From the NCBI GenBank assembly GCA_934464585.1, contig CAKSJY010000006.1:1-64000 (forward strand): a DNA stretch of 64,000 nt, written 5' to 3'. A program made the position numbers and the translations under genes. The stretch comes from an uncultured Eubacteriales bacterium (GTDB lineage: Bacteria; Bacillota; Clostridia; Oscillospirales; Acutalibacteraceae). Positions within the stretch are counted from its first letter, which is position 1. Every line of letters starts with the position of its first letter. Below are positions 46,289 to 56,217 of this stretch, one piece after another. A model generated the notes under the pieces. It searched no databases, was not told the origin of the DNA, and worked only from the letters and a program-made list of their open reading frames with translations.

Positions 46289-47662
46289 ATGCCCAAAGTA
46301 CCCCACAGATTTTATCTTTCTGAAGATCAAATACCAAAACAATGGTACAACTTAAGAGCTGATATGAAAAGTCTACCGGACCCAATGATTAATCCTTTAA
46401 CTATGAAACCCGCAAAAGAGGAGGATTTATATCCTATCTTTTGCAAAAAACTTGCGTTTCAGGAATTAGATAATTCAACTAGATTTATTGATATTCCCGA
46501 TGAAATACGCGAAATGTATAAAGTATATAGACCCTCTCCTCTTATAAGGGCTTATAACCTTGAAAAAATGCTCGATACTCCGGCAAAGATATATTATAAA
46601 TTTGAAGGGAACAACACCTCCGGCAGTCATAAACTAAATTCTGCGATTGCCCAAGCATATTACGCAAAGGAAGAGGGTATTACATCACTGACCACAGAAA
46701 CTGGAGCAGGCCAATGGGGTACTGCCTTAGCTGAAGCCTGTGCCTATTTTAGTATAGACTTAACTGTATTTATGGTTAAGGTATCATATAATCAAAAGCC
46801 CCACAGAAAATCTGTTATGCAAACATTTGGTGCAAATGTTATTCCGAGCCCCAGCGATTTAACCAATGTCGGACGTCAAATACTTAAAAAAGACCCAAAT
46901 ACCGGTGGGAGTCTAGGTTGTGCGATTTCGGAAGCTGTTGAAAAGGCTACAACTACAAATAATTGCCGATACGCATTAGGTTCCGTATTAAATCAAGTTT
47001 TACTCCACCAATCAATAATCGGACTTGAAAGTAAAGTCGCAATGGAGGCCCTTGATGAATATCCCGACATCATAATCGGGTGTGCGGGCGGAGGGTCTAA
47101 TCTTGGTGGATTAATCGCTCCATTTATGCAAGATAAATTAAACGGAAAATCCTCTGCTGACATTATAGCCGTTGAACCAGCCTCTTGCCCATCACTTACA
47201 AGGGGCAAATATGCCTATGACTTTTGTGATACCGGTAAGGTTACTCCTTTGGCAAAAATGTATACCTTAGGGTGTGAATTTATCCCATCCAAAAACCATG
47301 CAGGTGGACTTAGATATCACGGTATGTCACCTGTTTTATCTAAACTATATCATGACGGATATATGCGTGCAGTTTCAGTTAAACAATCTGACGTTTTCAG
47401 GGCTGCCATAGACTTTGCAAAGCACGAAACCATTTTACCAGCTCCGGAATCAGCTCATGCAATAAAAGTTGCTATTGACGAAGCAATTAAATGCAGAGAA
47501 TCTGGTGAGACAAAAACCATTCTATTCGGTCTTACCGGAACAGGGTATTTTGATACAACCGCCTACTCTGCTTTCTTGGAAAACAAAATGGAAGACTATA
47601 TTCCAACCGATAAGGACTTAGAAATCAGTCTTTCAAGTCTTCCTAGTATAAACATTAAATAA
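46289..47662 (+). CDS. trpB2: Tryptophan synthase beta chain-like protein, TrpB2 type
   Basis: A 457-residue PLP enzyme from the ATG at 46289, behind GAAAGGAG. The PLP lysine is in NNTSGSHKLNSA, with TETGAGQWGTA, GCAGGGSNLGG and GLTGTGYFD completing the active site. Length above 430 and the N-terminal RFYLSEDQIPKQWYN extension mark the TrpB2 branch. No trpA or other trp gene is nearby. TrpB2 enzymes make tryptophan from indole (or O-phosphoserine in archaea) without TrpA, so indole salvage is a likely role. Confidence 0.93.
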   Translation: MPKVPHRFYLSEDQIPKQWYNLRADMKSLPDPMINPLTMKPAKEEDLYPIFCKKLAFQELDNSTRFIDIPDEIREMYKVYRPSPLIRAYNLEKMLDTPAKIYYKFEGNNTSGSHKLNSAIAQAYYAKEEGITSLTTETGAGQWGTALAEACAYFSIDLTVFMVKVSYNQKPHRKSVMQTFGANVIPSPSDLTNVGRQILKKDPNTGGSLGCAISEAVEKATTTNNCRYALGSVLNQVLLHQSIIGLESKVAMEALDEYPDIIIGCAGGGSNLGGLIAPFMQDKLNGKSSADIIAVEPASCPSLTRGKYAYDFCDTGKVTPLAKMYTLGCEFIPSKNHAGGLRYHGMSPVLSKLYHDGYMRAVSVKQSDVFRAAIDFAKHETILPAPESAHAIKVAIDEAIKCRESGETKTILFGLTGTGYFDTTAYSAFLENKMEDYIPTDKDLEISLSSLPSINIK

Positions 47663-47681
47663 ATATTTTCGATATAATACA

Positions 47682-47723
47682 AAAAAGTCCCCCTGCAAAT
47701 TGTTAATGCAAGTCGGGACTTTT
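47682..47723. terminator. Bidirectional terminator, downstream end of RCC1 cassette 3
   Basis: AAAAGTCC...GGGACTTTT hairpin with inner TGCA pairing; variant of the hairpins at 8001 and 18282. Confidence 0.88.
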
Positions 47724-47757
47724 AATATATTGTTAGTATCTTGATTGGTTAAATTGT

Positions 47758-49758
47758 TTAAGAATCTGCATTTTTAAGTGTTACGGTTACAGAACCAACT
47801 GTTGTAGCATCATCAATATCTATTCCGGCTTTAGCATTCGGTATACCCTCTAGACCTAGTTTTACTGTCTTTTGGCTTGTAGCCGGAGTAGCTGCTGCGT
47901 ATACTGCTAGCGGTACTGTGTTTGTAGTGGTATCTAACGCAGGTTCATCTGCTACACTTGGATCTGTAAATGTGCCCTTGGTTCCTGGTTGTCCATCACT
48001 TGGTGACTTAAACCCATCATTAGTACCGAAAGCAAACTCTACCTTACACGGTACTGCCGAAGCATTTTTTACTACGATTTTGTCGTTATCGTCAGCAGCT
48101 TTCCAATCTCCATCCCACTTTGATTCTTTTGCATTCCAGGTTGCGGTGTATGTATATTGTAGGCTTCTCCACTCTATGTCTAACCTGTATCCACCTACAA
48201 ACTGCCCTGCACCGGTTACTTTCCTACTTTTACTTTCATTTATCGATGTTAGAGTATCATAATACTTACCTATATAATCAATAGTTGTAGATTTTGTGAA
48301 AGTTAATACATCATCAGTCCCTGCAGCATCTCCCAAGCCTAGTTGACTATTATTATTACGGCCCGCACCATATAGTGTATAAATGTCGTTTTCAATGCAT
48401 AAAGCCATGGTGTGGTAAGCGTTACATCCCGTAGATAGCTCATTAGCATTGGCTATATTTGAACTTTTTAAAAATAGTGTACTCCTTTCACTATCTCCTG
48501 TACCTATATCCGTATTGCTGAGCTGGCCATTGTAGTTACTTCCACACTGCCAGACTTCACCATTATTTAGAATTATTGCAGTACATGCCCAGGCACATGC
48601 TATCTGGGTTGCTCCGGTTATGGCTTCTATATCACTGCTGCTAGGACTTGCTAAATAATTTCCATTCTTAGATTTATAACTTTTTACAAATACTGAACTG
48701 TAATTATTATCTACCCTGCCTGTTTTTACATTAACATTGCCAATCTGGCCATTAAAATTACTTCCACACTGCCAGATCTCGCCATCATTGAGAATTACTG
48801 CTGTGTGCCGATTACCACACGCTATCTGGGTCGCTCCGGTTATAGCTTCTGTATTACTACTATCGGGACTCGCTATATAATCTCCACTCTTAGACTTATA
48901 ACTTTTTATAAATACTACACTGTAATTATTATCTGCATTTCCTGTGCCTACATCCATATTGCTGAGCTGACCATTGTAGTTATAACCACACTGCCAGACC
49001 TCGCCGTTATTGAGAATTACTGACGTATGATAAAACCCACATGATATCCGTGTTGCTTCGGTTATATCTTCTATATCACTGCTATCCGGAGTTGCTATAT
49101 AGTCCCCACTCTTAGATTTATAGCTTTTTACAAATACTGCACTGTATTTACTATTTGTATCTACACCCGTATTGCCAAACTGTCCATAATCATTATAGCC
49201 ACACTGCCAGACTTCACCATTAATTATTATTGCGGTGTAATAAGCCCCACACGCTATCTGGGTCACTCCGGTTATCGCTTCTGTATTACTACTATCCGGA
49301 CTTGCTAAATAATTTCCATCGCTAGATTTATAACTTTTTACAAATACTGGTTTATCCTCTATGCTTCTATTGCCAAGCTGACCATGATTGTTACGTCCAC
49401 ACTGCCAGACCTCACCATTGGTACGGATTATTGCGGTATGAAACTCTCCACACGCTACATCTGTGGCATCCTGTATAAACTGTCCATCATCATCTACACA
49501 TTGGGTGAAGGTGGGTGTCTTATCATCTTCACTACCGTTTGGAACTTTACTGCTATCAACTCCAAGCTGGCCATATTGGTTAGAACCTGCCGCCCAGACA
49601 GTACCATCTGACTTTAAGACAACGGTGTGGGAATTACCCGATGCAACCTTAGGCATTACGGTAGCTGCATTTGCTACTACAAAGGAAGCAGGAATTGCTG
49701 AAGCGCAGAGCATAATACTGAGCGCTACTGATACGAACTTTTTAAACCTTCCTTTCAT
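47758..49758 (-). CDS. Secreted RCC1-repeat (seven-bladed propeller) protein, copy 3, intact
   Basis: A 666-residue protein from the ATG at 49756-49758, eight bases after GGAGGG (the ATG two codons earlier is too close). Signal peptide MKGRFKKFVSVALSIMLCAS ends in ANA, directly followed by ATVMPKVASG. Seven RCC1 units follow, e.g. VACGEFHTAIIRTNGEVWQCG, IACGNRHTAVILNDGEIWQC and LYGAGRNNNSQLGLGD, enough to close a propeller on their own, joined by conserved inserts (VFVKSYKSKSGDY). The C-terminal ~160 residues (YTYTATWNAKESKWDGDWKA ... TVGSVTVTLKNADS) are shared with copies 1 and 2. No sortase motif or S-layer domain was seen, so it is either released or held by the C-terminal domain. It is the reference for the frames of the other two copies. 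Confidence 0.88.
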   Translation of the reverse strand: MKGRFKKFVSVALSIMLCASAIPASFVVANAATVMPKVASGNSHTVVLKSDGTVWAAGSNQYGQLGVDSSKVPNGSEDDKTPTFTQCVDDDGQFIQDATDVACGEFHTAIIRTNGEVWQCGRNNHGQLGNRSIEDKPVFVKSYKSSDGNYLASPDSSNTEAITGVTQIACGAYYTAIIINGEVWQCGYNDYGQFGNTGVDTNSKYSAVFVKSYKSKSGDYIATPDSSDIEDITEATRISCGFYHTSVILNNGEVWQCGYNYNGQLSNMDVGTGNADNNYSVVFIKSYKSKSGDYIASPDSSNTEAITGATQIACGNRHTAVILNDGEIWQCGSNFNGQIGNVNVKTGRVDNNYSSVFVKSYKSKNGNYLASPSSSDIEAITGATQIACAWACTAIILNNGEVWQCGSNYNGQLSNTDIGTGDSERSTLFLKSSNIANANELSTGCNAYHTMALCIENDIYTLYGAGRNNNSQLGLGDAAGTDDVLTFTKSTTIDYIGKYYDTLTSINESKSRKVTGAGQFVGGYRLDIEWRSLQYTYTATWNAKESKWDGDWKAADDNDKIVVKNASAVPCKVEFAFGTNDGFKSPSDGQPGTKGTFTDPSVADEPALDTTTNTVPLAVYAAATPATSQKTVKLGLEGIPNAKAGIDIDDATTVGSVTVTLKNADS

Positions 49759-50044
49759 AATCATTCCCTCCTATCCCTAAAACTTAAACATTAAAACAAT
49801 CTAAAACTAAGCAATTAATTTAAACACATACGCAGTTGATTGGATTACTACTGTGCCTATATATAAAAAACCCGATCTGATTCCTTTGAAGTGTATCCCC
49901 TCAAAAGCCGATCGGTTACAATTTAAACTATATTGGGGATTTTCACACTAATATCTTCCTCTGACATTCGTTTTATGACATTACCATACTTTAGTTAACC
50001 TACAGGAGGAATAATATAGACAATATTACCTATACCTTTCCTGT
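49759..50044 (-). ncRNA. Structured leader RNA of RCC1 copy 3 with internal terminator
   Basis: Same order as in copies 1 and 2: ACAGGA...TCCTGT hairpin, terminator CCGATC/GATCGG followed by GGTTTTTT (49865-49915), and a third hairpin in which several differences from copy 1 keep pairing through G-U (GCACAGTAG / CTGCGTATGTG). Conservation of structure despite divergence supports a real RNA. Confidence 0.6.
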
Positions 50045-50050
50045 GATTAT

Positions 50051-50079
50051 AGGATAACATTTGCAAAACGAATTGTCAA
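50051..50079 (-). promoter_or_regulatory. Promoter of RCC1 copy 3
   Basis: TTGACA (50074-50079), 17-base spacer, TATCCT (50051-50056). Confidence 0.8.
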
Positions 50080-50263
50080 GTATTTTGTCGAATTTTTTTA
50101 ACAAAAATTATATATTGTACTAAACCCTAGTATACATAAGGGTTTGGATATGTTTTTAGTTCTATTTTTGGTTAAATTCGTTGGGTTTTGTTGTGAAATA
50201 TATTAACACTTAAATCACTTTTGCGGATAGGAAACCTATTATCTTAATTCCCTTTAAATACAG

Positions 50264-50294
50264 CAAAAACGGAGCATAAACATATATGCTCCGT
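50264..50294 (-). terminator. Rho-independent terminator of nadE
   Basis: ACGGAGCATA pairs with TATGCTCCGT, followed on the minus strand by TTTTG. Confidence 0.88.
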
Positions 50295-50303
50295 CATCTT
50301 AAA

Positions 50304-52193
50304 TTAATCTATTAGCCACTCCGACACATCAGCATCGCTCGGCATTCTAAAGTCCCCTCTCGGAGAGAGCGATACACTTCCGACCTTAGGTCCATCCGGC
50401 AAGCACGAACGCTTAAACTGTTGAGAGAAAAATCTTTTTAAAAATACATTTAGCCACTTTTTGATTGTTTCCTCACTATATTCATCTTTAAACGCAACTA
50501 ATGCCATTCTCAAAATCTTTTTAGGCGTAAATGCAAAACGAACTAAATAATATAAGAAAAAATCATGCAATTCATAAGGGCCTACTATATCTTCGGTTTT
50601 TTGCGCTATTTCTCCGTCTTTATTCGCAGGCAAAAGTTCCGGACTTACAGGCGTATTTAAAATATCTAAAAGCACATTTTGAAGCGTGCCTTCATTAGCA
50701 TTTGCTACATACTGTACCAAATGGCGTACCAAAGTTTTTGGTATAGAGCAGTTCACCGCATACATCGACATATGGTCACCATTATATGTCGCGAATCCCA
50801 AAGCAAGTTCCGATAAATCGCCTGTACCAACAACTAACGCATTGTATTTATTGGCGAGGTCCATTAATACTTGGGTGCGTTCCCTTGCCTGGGAATTCTC
50901 ATAAACAACATCATACATATCTTTATCATGGCCTATATTTGCAAAATGCTCATATACAGCATTTTTAATATCTATCTCACAAAACGAAACACCATATGCT
51001 TCTGCAAGCTTTTGTGCATTAGACTTTGTCCTCTTTGTTGTACCAAAGCAAGGCATGCTAATTGCTTTAATTCCCTTTTTGTCTATATTTAAAATATCAA
51101 ATGCTTTCGCAACTACTATCAACGCAAGCGTAGAATCAAGTCCACCGGATACTCCCAAAACTACAGAATCTATTTTTGTATGCTTAAGACGTTTAGCTAA
51201 TCCCATCGCCTGAAGCATAATTATTTCTTCACATCGGCTTGAAATATCACCTTGATTTTCGGGTACAAATGGCGTCTTAGGAAATTTTCTTACAAGTGAT
51301 AAATCCTTTTCCTTAATATAAAACTCGACTTGTGATATAACATCTTGACCATAGCCTGTACTACTTTTTACTCTTTCTGACTCTATTTTTTGAAGGTCGA
51401 TATCGCTTATAATAATTCCAGTCTTAAATTGTTCAGATTCTTTTAATATAATTCCATCTTCTGCTATTATATTATGACCGGAGAAGACCAGATCAGTACT
51501 GGATTCGCCAAACCCGGCATCTGCATACAAGTAGCATGCTATCAACTTAGATGATTGCATTTTTACAAGATCTCTTCTATATTGCGATTTAGTAACCAAC
51601 TCATTGCTTGCTGAAAGATTCGCTATAATATTGGCCCCTGATTTTGACTGTGTATTCGATGGAGTATCTGATACCCAAAGATCCTCGCAAATTTCCACAG
51701 AAAACTTAAATTCCTTAAAATTAGAACATGAAAACAATATATGACTTCCTAACGGAACGTCTTTTCCGTGAAATTTTATATTTGTATAGTCCACACCTTT
51801 GTCAAAAAAACGAACTTCTTGAAACTCAGAATAATTAGGAATATTCATTTTCGGGACAAAGCCTAATATCTCTCCTCCTTGAATAACTGCAGCACAATTA
51901 TACAAACAGTTATTACCCCTAAGTGGTAAGCCAACTATAGAAACAATTTCAAAATTTTTCGTTTCTTCAGCTATTTCAATTAAAGCCTCTTCTGCAGAGT
52001 CAAGCAACTGCTTTTGAAAAAATAAATCCATACAAGTATATGCCGTTATAGACAACTCCGGAAATACAATTAGTGATACACCAATTTCTTCAGCTTTAAC
52101 TATAAGCTTTATAATTTCCTTAGCATTATATTCACAATTAGCTACTTTTACTTCATTGGTTGCACAAGCAACCCTTAAAAAACCATCCTTCAT
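50304..52193 (-). CDS. nadE: Glutamine-dependent NAD+ synthetase
   Basis: A 629-residue two-domain enzyme. The N-terminal nitrilase-type glutaminase has Glu46 (FPELS), Lys in PKMNIPNYSEF and the nucleophile Cys in VEICEDLW; the C-terminal synthetase has the ATP loop VLGVSGGLDSTLAL and VGTGDLSELALGF. It amidates deamido-NAD using ammonia from glutamine. Last gene of a run that begins with the polysaccharide genes, 30 bases after the nucleotidyltransferase-like gene. Confidence 0.95.
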   Translation of the reverse strand: MKDGFLRVACATNEVKVANCEYNAKEIIKLIVKAEEIGVSLIVFPELSITAYTCMDLFFQKQLLDSAEEALIEIAEETKNFEIVSIVGLPLRGNNCLYNCAAVIQGGEILGFVPKMNIPNYSEFQEVRFFDKGVDYTNIKFHGKDVPLGSHILFSCSNFKEFKFSVEICEDLWVSDTPSNTQSKSGANIIANLSASNELVTKSQYRRDLVKMQSSKLIACYLYADAGFGESSTDLVFSGHNIIAEDGIILKESEQFKTGIIISDIDLQKIESERVKSSTGYGQDVISQVEFYIKEKDLSLVRKFPKTPFVPENQGDISSRCEEIIMLQAMGLAKRLKHTKIDSVVLGVSGGLDSTLALIVVAKAFDILNIDKKGIKAISMPCFGTTKRTKSNAQKLAEAYGVSFCEIDIKNAVYEHFANIGHDKDMYDVVYENSQARERTQVLMDLANKYNALVVGTGDLSELALGFATYNGDHMSMYAVNCSIPKTLVRHLVQYVANANEGTLQNVLLDILNTPVSPELLPANKDGEIAQKTEDIVGPYELHDFFLYYLVRFAFTPKKILRMALVAFKDEYSEETIKKWLNVFLKRFFSQQFKRSCLPDGPKVGSVSLSPRGDFRMPSDADVSEWLID

Positions 52194-52222
52194 TTTTTCT
52201 CCTTAAAACATCTATAAAAATT

Positions 52223-52705
52223 TTAATCTGAAAAAACTGTAATATCTCTTAGATCCTTAAAAGAAGATGATGGTATAATAACCACACCTATTTTTTCATT
52301 TTTGTGTAAATAATATTTAATTACTGAATCCAAATCACTATCTTCTTTATCTTCTAAACAATCCAGAAACTTAGGACTCAATATGTATGTTCCTGTAGAA
52401 ACCGTAAAAGTAAATCGGGGATTCGTTTGCATAAATTTTACTTTATTACCATTTCCTACTTCTAAGATTTCATATGGAATTTCTATTGTCCTATTAGTAC
52501 ATATCATAGTAATTAAATTGCCGGATTCATTGTGCATTTTAAAAGATTCATCCAAATTAAAGTCAACTTTTGAATACATAGAAGATACTAAAAATGATTT
52601 ATCTGTTTTTCCTTTTAATTTTAGTATATCCTTCACTTTTAATGTTAAACATGATGGGTTTTCTTTTCCAAATATGTATTTTTGATTTAAATTGTACTCC
52701 TTCAT
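52223..52705 (-). CDS. Sugar nucleotidyltransferase-like protein lacking the nucleotide-binding half
   Basis: A 160-residue protein. From about residue 37 it follows the second half of sugar-phosphate nucleotidyltransferases: FLVSSMYSKVDFNLDESFKMH (positions 38-58), NLITMIC, IEIPYEILEVGNGNKVKFM, a beta strand pair ending TVSTGTYILSPKFLDCL and IGVVIIPSSSFKDLRD, which recalls the family end w.DiG. The Rossmann N-terminus with the GxGTRL loop and the metal-binding Asp are absent. It overlaps the O-antigen ligase stop by four bases, so it is expressed with the polysaccharide genes. It may be a regulatory or scaffold derivative or a decayed enzyme. The assignment is by pattern only. Confidence 0.5.
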   Translation of the reverse strand: MKEYNLNQKYIFGKENPSCLTLKVKDILKLKGKTDKSFLVSSMYSKVDFNLDESFKMHNESGNLITMICTNRTIEIPYEILEVGNGNKVKFMQTNPRFTFTVSTGTYILSPKFLDCLEDKEDSDLDSVIKYYLHKNEKIGVVIIPSSSFKDLRDITVFSD

Positions 52706-54186
52706 AACTGATCCGTCTCCTTTAAATCCTTGTTATTTATATTAGCATAAGAAACCGCATATCCCAATAACAACCAAAATATAACTACCATAAAAGTAAT
52801 CTCGGTTAAAATAGTTTTTTCAAAAAGGCTATAAATTGAATATGACACAATCATAGAAAATAAACACGCATAAATATTCGACTTATTAGTAATCACTTTA
52901 GGAAATAACTTTTGACACATACTAATTGCAACAAGCAAAGCAAATAATATAAAAATAAGAAACCCTACAATTCCCCATGATACAAGGATGGTCATATACC
53001 CATTATGAAAGTCCGGAAACTTAAGGCCCCCCTCAATTTCCTTATTGGCATATTCATAAAGGCTACCTCTTCCCGCACCCATAATGGGGTGATTTTTAAA
53101 AATTATAATAGCTTGCTTTAAAAGAGTAATTCTTCCACTACTAACATCATAATTCCCGCTTAACGGATTTCTTCCTATTGTTATGGGATTTTCCTGATTG
53201 TCCTCTGCTACCTGATCCTCCACAACCTGGTTATCTACTATAGTATTGTCACTTTCACTTTGATGATATTGCGCTATAACTCCATCCTTATGAATGTCAT
53301 TTATAAAAATTGCAATATTCTCCTGAAACACTTCTCTTAATGTGAACAAAGAAAATGATAATGTTATACAGCAAAGTAAAAGTACTACTATCCTTTTAAG
53401 AATATCCCATATTGAAAAGTCCTGTTTTTGCGAAAAAAGTTTATAAAATATAAAAACTAGTGTGTATACAATAAGAAAGAGGAACGAAGCATTTGAGTCT
53501 GTTAAAAGAAGCGCACATAAATTTATTATAATAGAAAAGATATAAAAATACTTCTTCATTTTATTTTGGCAAGGTCCTACCAATATGCTCTTGCTTACTA
53601 ACATATGGCTAAATATTATAGATAGACAACATGAAAACGCAGCCAAATTTGAATTTTCATATAACCCGATAAATCTATTATTATATATACCAAGAGAATA
53701 TTTCCCAACATTTACTTGCATTTTAATAGCAAAAACTAAAAAGCCAAGGCAGGTAAGTATTGTAGTTGAAATAGTAATGAATTTAAAAATAAATATCATT
53801 TCTTTTTGAATAGATTTCTCATCCTTTTCTGCAGACAATCCATACATTAAGAAAAAACATACAGCAGAGTGATATACCATAACTATATTAAAAGCATTAT
53901 AAAACCAATTAGTTTGATAGTTGATAATCGATGTGCAAACACATGATATTAAAAAAGCAAATAAAATTTTATGATACTTAATCTTAAATATATCTCTCGA
54001 TTTAATAAAATTATTTTTTAAAACAAATATCGACCATAATAATACAAATGTATTTACTACAATAGATACTACTTCACCAAAGGCTAGCATACCTAAAAAT
54101 AAACTTATAATATATGTAATTCTAAGTATGCTTGTATTAGAAGCTATCTTACCAAACCATTCCTTATTGAGCTCCTTAAACTGCAT
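52702..54186 (-). CDS. O-antigen ligase / polymerase family membrane protein (Wzy/WaaL-like)
   Basis: A 494-residue protein with about eleven hydrophobic segments and one long extracytoplasmic loop (~residues 285-400) that contains VEDQVAEDNQENPI, PLSGNYDVSSGR and the family motif MGAGRGSLYEY...DFHNGYMTILVSWG. The His in HNGY is the conserved position. Such proteins polymerise or ligate undecaprenyl-linked glycans outside the membrane. It is third in the operon after the sugar transferase and aminotransferase genes. Confidence 0.88.
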   Translation of the reverse strand: MQFKELNKEWFGKIASNTSILRITYIISLFLGMLAFGEVVSIVVNTFVLLWSIFVLKNNFIKSRDIFKIKYHKILFAFLISCVCTSIINYQTNWFYNAFNIVMVYHSAVCFFLMYGLSAEKDEKSIQKEMIFIFKFITISTTILTCLGFLVFAIKMQVNVGKYSLGIYNNRFIGLYENSNLAAFSCCLSIIFSHMLVSKSILVGPCQNKMKKYFYIFSIIINLCALLLTDSNASFLFLIVYTLVFIFYKLFSQKQDFSIWDILKRIVVLLLCCITLSFSLFTLREVFQENIAIFINDIHKDGVIAQYHQSESDNTIVDNQVVEDQVAEDNQENPITIGRNPLSGNYDVSSGRITLLKQAIIIFKNHPIMGAGRGSLYEYANKEIEGGLKFPDFHNGYMTILVSWGIVGFLIFILFALLVAISMCQKLFPKVITNKSNIYACLFSMIVSYSIYSLFEKTILTEITFMVVIFWLLLGYAVSYANINNKDLKETDQL

Positions 54187-54225
54187 AAGTACTCTCCTTA
54201 TAGGATTTATAAAAACGCACCTTTT

Positions 54226-55431
54226 TTATATTCTCCCTAATGATTCTTTAAAAGTTTTTATTACATATTCCACTTCTTCATCACTTAGAAGAGTATGAAG
54301 AGGTAATGTCATAGAATTTTTATATAAATTATATGCATTAGGGAAGTCTTTAATATCAAATCCTAAATTTTTATAAGCAGTATGCATTGGCAATGGTTTA
54401 TAATGAACATTAGTTGCTACGCCTAATTCAGCCATTATTTTTATCATGTTATTTCTTTGTTCTACATCTTTTCCATTTAATCTTATGATGTACAAGTGAC
54501 CACTGCTAGAGTAATCTTCTCCATAATGGTTTAAAAATGTTACATCTAAATCTTTAAATGCTTCATTGTATCTTTCAATGATACTCTTTCTTCTTGCAAG
54601 CAAATCTGGATAACGTCTAAATTGTGCAAGGCCAAGCGCTGCCATAATGTCTGTCATATTACATTTATATCCAGGATATAAAATGTCATACTCCCAACTG
54701 CCCTTTTGCGATTTAGCTAAAGCGTCCTTTGATTGACCATGCAATGAAAGAAGCATAAATTCTTTATAGATGTCATCATTATTAACACCCTCAATGTTTT
54801 TCCAAACTACTGCTCCACCCTCTGCTGTAGTAAAATTCTTTACTGCATGGAAAGAAAAGCTTGTAAAGTCTGCAACACTACCCGAAGGTTTACCCTTATA
54901 TTTTGCACCAAATGAGTGTGCTGCATCTGCAAGGACTAATATACGTCCTAATTTATTTTGTAAATCATTCTTAGCTTTAAATAGTGATTTTTTTGAATTT
55001 ACTATATCAAATATTTTTTCATAATCACACATGATTCCCGCTATATCTACAGGTATTATTGCTTTTGTTTTTTCTGTAATAGCCTTTTCAAGTGCATCAT
55101 AATCCATTTCTAATGAATCTTTTTGCGCATCCACCAAAACCGGAGTTGCTCCGACATGACAAATTACACTACAAGATGCTGTATATGTATATGCACTTGT
55201 TATTACTTCGTCTCCGGGACCTATTCCCCAAAGCCTCAAGGCAAGTTCCAAACCAGCTGTTGCAGAATTTAAGCATACTGCTCTTTCTGTATTGCAAAAC
55301 TCTGCAATCTTTCCCTCTAATTTTTTAGTTTTTGGTCCTGTTGTAATCCATCCGGATTTTAGAGTATCTATTACTTCATCTATCTCCTCATTTGTAATAT
55401 CCGGTGGTGAAAATTTTATATCCATTCCCAT
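54226..55431 (-). CDS. DegT/DnrJ/EryC1/StrS-family sugar aminotransferase
   Basis: A 401-residue PLP enzyme making an amino sugar on a nucleotide carrier. SGWITTGPKTKKLE, LNSATAGLELAL, DEVITSAYTYTAS, LADAAHSFGAKYKG, the PLP lysine in SFHAVKNFTTAEGG and GYKCNMTDIMAALG are hallmarks. An insert of about 30 residues (NSKKSLFKAKNDLQNKLG) is seen near 145. Together with the initiating transferase it suggests a glycan containing a di-N-acetylbacillosamine-like or perosamine-like sugar; the exact product is unknown. Confidence 0.92.
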   Translation of the reverse strand: MGMDIKFSPPDITNEEIDEVIDTLKSGWITTGPKTKKLEGKIAEFCNTERAVCLNSATAGLELALRLWGIGPGDEVITSAYTYTASCSVICHVGATPVLVDAQKDSLEMDYDALEKAITEKTKAIIPVDIAGIMCDYEKIFDIVNSKKSLFKAKNDLQNKLGRILVLADAAHSFGAKYKGKPSGSVADFTSFSFHAVKNFTTAEGGAVVWKNIEGVNNDDIYKEFMLLSLHGQSKDALAKSQKGSWEYDILYPGYKCNMTDIMAALGLAQFRRYPDLLARRKSIIERYNEAFKDLDVTFLNHYGEDYSSSGHLYIIRLNGKDVEQRNNMIKIMAELGVATNVHYKPLPMHTAYKNLGFDIKDFPNAYNLYKNSMTLPLHTLLSDEEVEYVIKTFKESLGRI

Positions 55432-55458
55432 TTTAATACATCTCCTAACTTAATTTAG

Positions 55459-56145
55459 TTATTTAAGAACTTCCACAACTGTCTTAAATAAAAGTTTTAT
55501 ATCATATAAAAAGCTAAATTCATCTAAATATTCAAGATTATACCTCATTTTTCGAGGAAGAACCTCTGATACGTAGACATCATCAACATTCTCTTTATCT
55601 TCAAGTAATTTCTCTTCATCTTTAAATTTAATACTCGCAAGTGAAGTTACTCCTGCAGGCATAAGCAATGTTGCCTTCATTACATCATCATATCGATCGA
55701 CATATTTAAGTACCTCTGGTCGAGTTCCAACAAAACTCATTTCACCTTTTAGTATATTAATCAGTTGTGGAACTTCGTCAAGACGAACTTTCCTTAAAAA
55801 TTTACCAACTCGCGTAACTCTGCTATCATTTTTTACTGTAACCTGCGAACCAGCTCTCTCGGCACCATCCACCATTGTCCTAAACTTATAAATTCTAAAC
55901 ATCCTTTTGTAGGCTGTAACTCTACGTTGTCTAAAAAAGACAGGACCCTTTGAATCACATTTAATAATGACTGCTATCACCAAAAGAAGTGGAGAAAGCA
56001 AAACAAGCAATATAAATGAAAAGACTATATCAAATATTCGCTTAACCACTAAGCTTGTTTTTCTTTTTTTTAGTTTATTATAATATATTGCCACACTTTC
56101 ATTGTGCATATAAAGCGGCATCTCATCCCAATTTTTAAGCAACAT
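55459..56145 (-). CDS. Initiating sugar transferase (polyprenyl-phosphate hexose-1-phosphate transferase)
   Basis: A 228-residue monotopic phosphoglycosyl transferase of the PglC/WcaJ C-terminal type. One re-entrant membrane helix (FDIVFSFILLVLLSPLLLVI), then GPVFFRQRRV, IYKFRTMV, the catalytic Asp-Glu in RLDEVPQLINIL and GEMSFVGTRPEV. It transfers a sugar-1-phosphate from a nucleotide sugar to the lipid carrier. First gene of the glycan operon. Confidence 0.94.
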   Translation of the reverse strand: MLLKNWDEMPLYMHNESVAIYYNKLKKRKTSLVVKRIFDIVFSFILLVLLSPLLLVIAVIIKCDSKGPVFFRQRRVTAYKRMFRIYKFRTMVDGAERAGSQVTVKNDSRVTRVGKFLRKVRLDEVPQLINILKGEMSFVGTRPEVLKYVDRYDDVMKATLLMPAGVTSLASIKFKDEEKLLEDKENVDDVYVSEVLPRKMRYNLEYLDEFSFLYDIKLLFKTVVEVLK

Positions 56146-56188
56146 AAAATCTACCTTTCAAAACTAAACTGTACAAAAATCAAACTTC

Positions 56189-56217
56189 ATTATACTACAT
56201 ATGACAATATTATGCAA
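56189..56217 (-). promoter_or_regulatory. Promoter of the glycan operon
   Basis: TTGCAT (56212-56217), 17-base spacer, TATAAT (56189-56194). Confidence 0.82.

Larger units (their letters stand above)
47682..50211 (-). repeat. RCC1 cassette, copy 3
   Basis: Third copy of the unit, between trpB2 and nadE. It is the most diverged copy in leader and gene and the only one without a G run. Confidence 0.85.
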
